48,927 nt of DNA from an uncultured Trichormus sp. (lineage in GTDB: Bacteria; Cyanobacteriota; Cyanobacteriia; Cyanobacteriales; Nostocaceae): contig CAKZGI010000330.1 in the NCBI GenBank assembly GCA_936914905.1, forward strand, positions 1 through 48,927. The letters are read 5' to 3'. The notes beneath the pieces are model-generated. The model was not told where the DNA came from and did no database searches. It was given only the letters and a program-made list of their open reading frames with translations. Both the position numbers and the translations under genes were made by a program. Below, piece after piece: positions 46,621 to 48,927 of this stretch; the stretch's first letter is position 1; every line of letters starts with the position of its first letter.

Positions 46621-47908
46621 ATGGCATATTTAAAAAATAAATTAATAAATTATAACTTACAAGTCAGTAAAGCATTGCTAGTTTTAACTATATTTATACT
46701 TCTAGGAGTCTTAGAGTATTTCACCCCAACTGAGTATGTTTTTGGATATCTCTACAGTGGAGCAATTTTATTAGTTAGTTATTGGTTTGGAGGAATAGCA
46801 ACAACAAGCGCAACATTTATTGCTGTTTACCTAACCATGCTAAATAGACCTCTTGCAAAATTGTTTCTGTGGTATGATAGAGAGTTTTAGATTTTATGTA
46901 TTCTTGGTGTTCTTTGCGCTCGCTAATTCAAACATAACCGTGTAACTATAACTTTTGGCTAAAATAAAGACAATCTTCATTATAACATAAAATTAATTCT
47001 GCAAGACGTCTAATGTGTCGATACCCGGAAGGAAGGGAAGTAATTCGGGCTTCTGATATTGCTAGTCGAGTAATTGCAGCCATGGCGTTGATAGTCACAG
47101 GATTTTTAAGTCAGCGACTGCGAAAATCTCAAAAAGCTATTGCATTTATTCAAACTCAACTAGAAGCCCAAGCCCAATTAGTGAGACTAAGAGAAAATTT
47201 CACTTCCACACTGACCCACGATTTAAAAACTCTACTCTTAGGTGCAATTGAAACTATTAAAGCCTTTCAAAAAGAAAAATTTGGTGCAGATTTACCAACC
47301 TAGCAGAAAGTTTTGGCAACAATGGCACGCAGTCATGAAACTTCTCTAGATTTGTTAGAAACCTTGTTAGATGTCTATCGCAATGATACTGAAGGCTTAA
47401 AACTGGATTTAGAAGCGGTAGATTTAAACATATTAGCAGAAGCAGCGGCTGGTAAACTAATTGAATTAGCAGCAAATCGGCGCCTTCATATATCATTAAA
47501 CTATGGTAACTCCGATTGGAAGTGATCCCTATGGGTTGACGGTGATACTTTGTAATTGCAAAGAGTTTTTAAAAATCTTCTCATTAATGCTATTAACCAT
47601 TCTCGACGCGGTGATCATGTTGAAGTTGTCTTAGAAACGCAAACCTCCTATCAAATTGTGAAAATTTTAGATACAGGTGCAGGTATGCAACCTGAATAAT
47701 TTTCTCAGTTATTTAAACGATTTTACCAAGGAACTAGTGATATAGGTGGACTTTCCCAGCGCCAAGCCAAAGATTCTGGACTAGGACCTTACTTAACTTA
47801 TCTCGGCAAATTATTGAAGCTCATAATGGTATAATCTGGGCAGAAAACACAGTTCCCAATGATGCAATTTTTGATTTCAAGCTCCCTGTTTTGCCATTTC
47901 AGTTGTAA
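46621..47908 (+). pseudogene. Membrane histidine kinase, split by a MITE and stops
   Basis: It begins MAYLKNKLINYNLQVSKALL with an N-terminal membrane region (SYWFGGIATTSATFIAVYLT). The MITE at 46847-47010 cuts the frame. It resumes as REVIRASDIASRVIAAMALI, a third membrane helix, then the dimerisation box RENFTSTLTHDLKTLLLGAI with the phospho-acceptor His in THDLK. A stop follows near 47301, then LLETLLDVYRNDTEGLKLDL, a stop near 47523, the N box NLLINAINHSRRGDHVEVVL and G1 box LDTGAGMQPE-stop. The G2 region is damaged: GLGPYLT replaces the usual GLGL, followed by an indel. TAA is at 47908. Paired with the regulator ten bases downstream. Confidence 0.85.
46847..47010. mobile_element. TA-flanked MITE, copy 2
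   Basis: A 164-bp element with TA at both borders (46845-46846, 47011-47012) and ends GACCTCTTGCAAAATT / AATTCTGCAAGACGTC. It is about 86% identical by eye to copy 1 at 11458. It interrupts the histidine-kinase gene after ...IAVYLTMLN. Removing it restores text NNVSIPGR, but a further 4-bp GGAA/GAAG duplication at about 47027-47035 must also be removed to rejoin the downstream frame. Confidence 0.85.
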
Positions 47909-47917
47909 ACACATGAG

Positions 47918-48622
47918 ATGTCTTCCACCACAATAAGAATTCTCCTAGTTGAGGATGATGAACTTTTACGTTTGGGCTTGCGTGTGCCATTGCAGCAGGA
48001 AGCAGATTTGGAGATAATCGCTGAAGCGGAAGATGGTGAAACAGCCATTGAGTTAGTCAACTAGAATTGTTTCGATGTTGTTCTTCTAGATTTAGGATTA
48101 CCAGGAATCGCGGGTATTGAAGCCTATCACCAAATTAAATGAAAATACCCCAATTTGCCAGTTTTAGTCCTCAGTTCCCATTCCCAAAAATCCCCGATTA
48201 CGAATTTAATTGAAGTTGGCGCTCAAGGTTATTGTCTCAAAGGAGTAGCTGGTGAAAAATTGGTATTATCTCTGTTTTCTGTAGCTGCTGGCGCATCTTG
48301 GTGGTATGAAACAGTAACCAAGGAAATTCGTTCGGCATTTATATCTGATAGGGATAGCGTGGCGTTAGCCAATAATCGCCAGTTGGAAGCAAAAAATAGC
48401 TTAGAACCTGCTAATCGACTAACACAAAGAGAACAAGAAATTCTGTTACTATTGGCAGCCGGAAAAACTCATCAAGAAATTGCCCTTGCACTTTATATTA
48501 CACTGGGAATAGTGCGGGTAAACGTCCATAATATCTTACAAGAACTAGAAGTTATTGATCGCTCTCAGGCTATTGTTGTAGCTTTACAAAAACAGTTAAT
48601 TAGAAACGAATTAATTCTATAA
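47918..48622 (+). pseudogene. NarL/FixJ-type response regulator with two nonsense codons
   Basis: The receiver domain starts MSSTTIRILLVEDDELLRLG with the acidic pair, and the phospho-acceptor Asp lies in DVVLLDLGLPG. The conserved Ser and Lys follow in LVLSSHSQ and GYCLKG. The C-terminal LuxR-type helix-turn-helix is RLTQREQEILLLLAAGKTHQ then EIALALYITLGIVRVNVHNI. The frame is uninterrupted except for TAG (48062-48064) and TAA/TGA-type stop TGA (48140-48142). The length of 234 codons is normal. It was the partner of the kinase directly upstream; from a later start only the C-terminal DNA-binding half could be made. Confidence 0.88.
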
Positions 48623-48927
48623 AAACATCGAACTTCTTCATAATGGCGGCATTTCTACTCCTACCCAAGCCAACCATTAAGCTAATTATCGTTCATTTTC
48701 TCGATCTTCAACGAGGGTATGACCAGTTTTTCAAAAGTTCTCTGAAAGCCTCTTGACAAAAGACTTACAGACTTAACTTTTTACGGTTAGAACAAGGTAA
48801 CATTAATACTGGATTAGCATCAAATATTTGAGAGATTATAGAGATAATAAGGATGATCAACTTCTGTACAAGGTAAGGATTGAGGTGGTGGGGTATTGAC
48901 AAGTGTGATAGGTGAGGCAGAATATAG
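48623..48927. other. End of window, no gene recognised
   Basis: AT-rich sequence with no intact frame. A few protein-like stretches on the minus strand (for example TLVEDRENER near 48700) cannot be assigned. Probably more decayed sequence. Confidence 0.4.

Noticed and set aside
46846-47013. Claim that MITE removal alone repairs the kinase frame
   Set aside because: Removing 166 bp leaves the downstream frame off by one base; a further 4-bp duplication must be removed.

Overview
The window comes from a filamentous, heterocyst-forming type cyanobacterium. Evidence: petL, a CAAD/CURT1-like thylakoid protein, a cyanobacterial gene order rpmG-rpsR-RNase II, heptanucleotide short tandem repeats, about 16 HIP1 palindromes (GCGATCGC), and many proteins of Nostoc/Anabaena type. 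The striking property is decay. About 17 genes are broken by nonsense codons, frameshifts, deletions or insertions, interleaved with intact housekeeping genes. This resembles the eroding genome of the Azolla symbiont 'Nostoc azollae'; that identification is my inference from the pseudogene load, not a proven match.

Layout. 0-9 kb: hemC, a dead Uma2 endonuclease, a diacylglycerol-kinase-like protein with a mutated active-site motif, envelope and stress proteins (CAAD, BON lipoprotein, a triplicated GSP17M-like protein), DUF2809, and tRNA-Arg(CCG). 9-14.3 kb: a decay zone. It holds a histidine-kinase tail, an M23 peptidase whose signal peptide is cut off by a TGA, a small membrane-protein gene split by a TA-flanked MITE, and a collapsed vWA / PP2C / Ser-Thr kinase + WD40 cluster (TerY-P-like triad) that carries a second, unrelated 276-bp insertion. 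14.4-19 kb: an N4/N6 DNA methyltransferase without a restriction partner, an EamA transporter, a PG-binding/HEAT protein and an LD-carboxypeptidase. 19-23.4 kb: a surface-glycan patch (frameshifted FkbM methyltransferase, GT2, GT4), then a dead sugar-binding lipoprotein. 23.5-42 kb: mostly conserved genes (hemE, an SDR epimerase, a radical SAM B12 protein, moeA, rpmG, rpsR, RNase II family, a GT2-TPR protein, an aspartate aminotransferase, aroB, petL, wecB). These are mixed with remnants of DUF4351, DUF5615 toxin (its DUF433 partner survives), acyl-CoA synthetase, TPR protein and alpha/beta hydrolase. 42-48.9 kb: almost wholly dead. It contains a kdp K+-ATPase locus with kdpB deleted, an IS5-type transposase, and a histidine kinase/NarL regulator pair; the kinase is split by a second copy of the TA-flanked MITE.

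How it fits together: intact genes serve tetrapyrrole synthesis (hemC, hemE), molybdenum cofactor (moeA), the shikimate pathway (aroB), translation and RNA decay, the cytochrome b6f complex (petL) and cell-surface sugars (wecB and glycosyltransferases). Sensing, signalling, potassium uptake, toxin-antitoxin and transport functions are the ones being lost. Most of the signal for novelty lies in the two MITE families and in the pattern of mutations, including frequent short tandem duplications, rather than in a new intact gene system.
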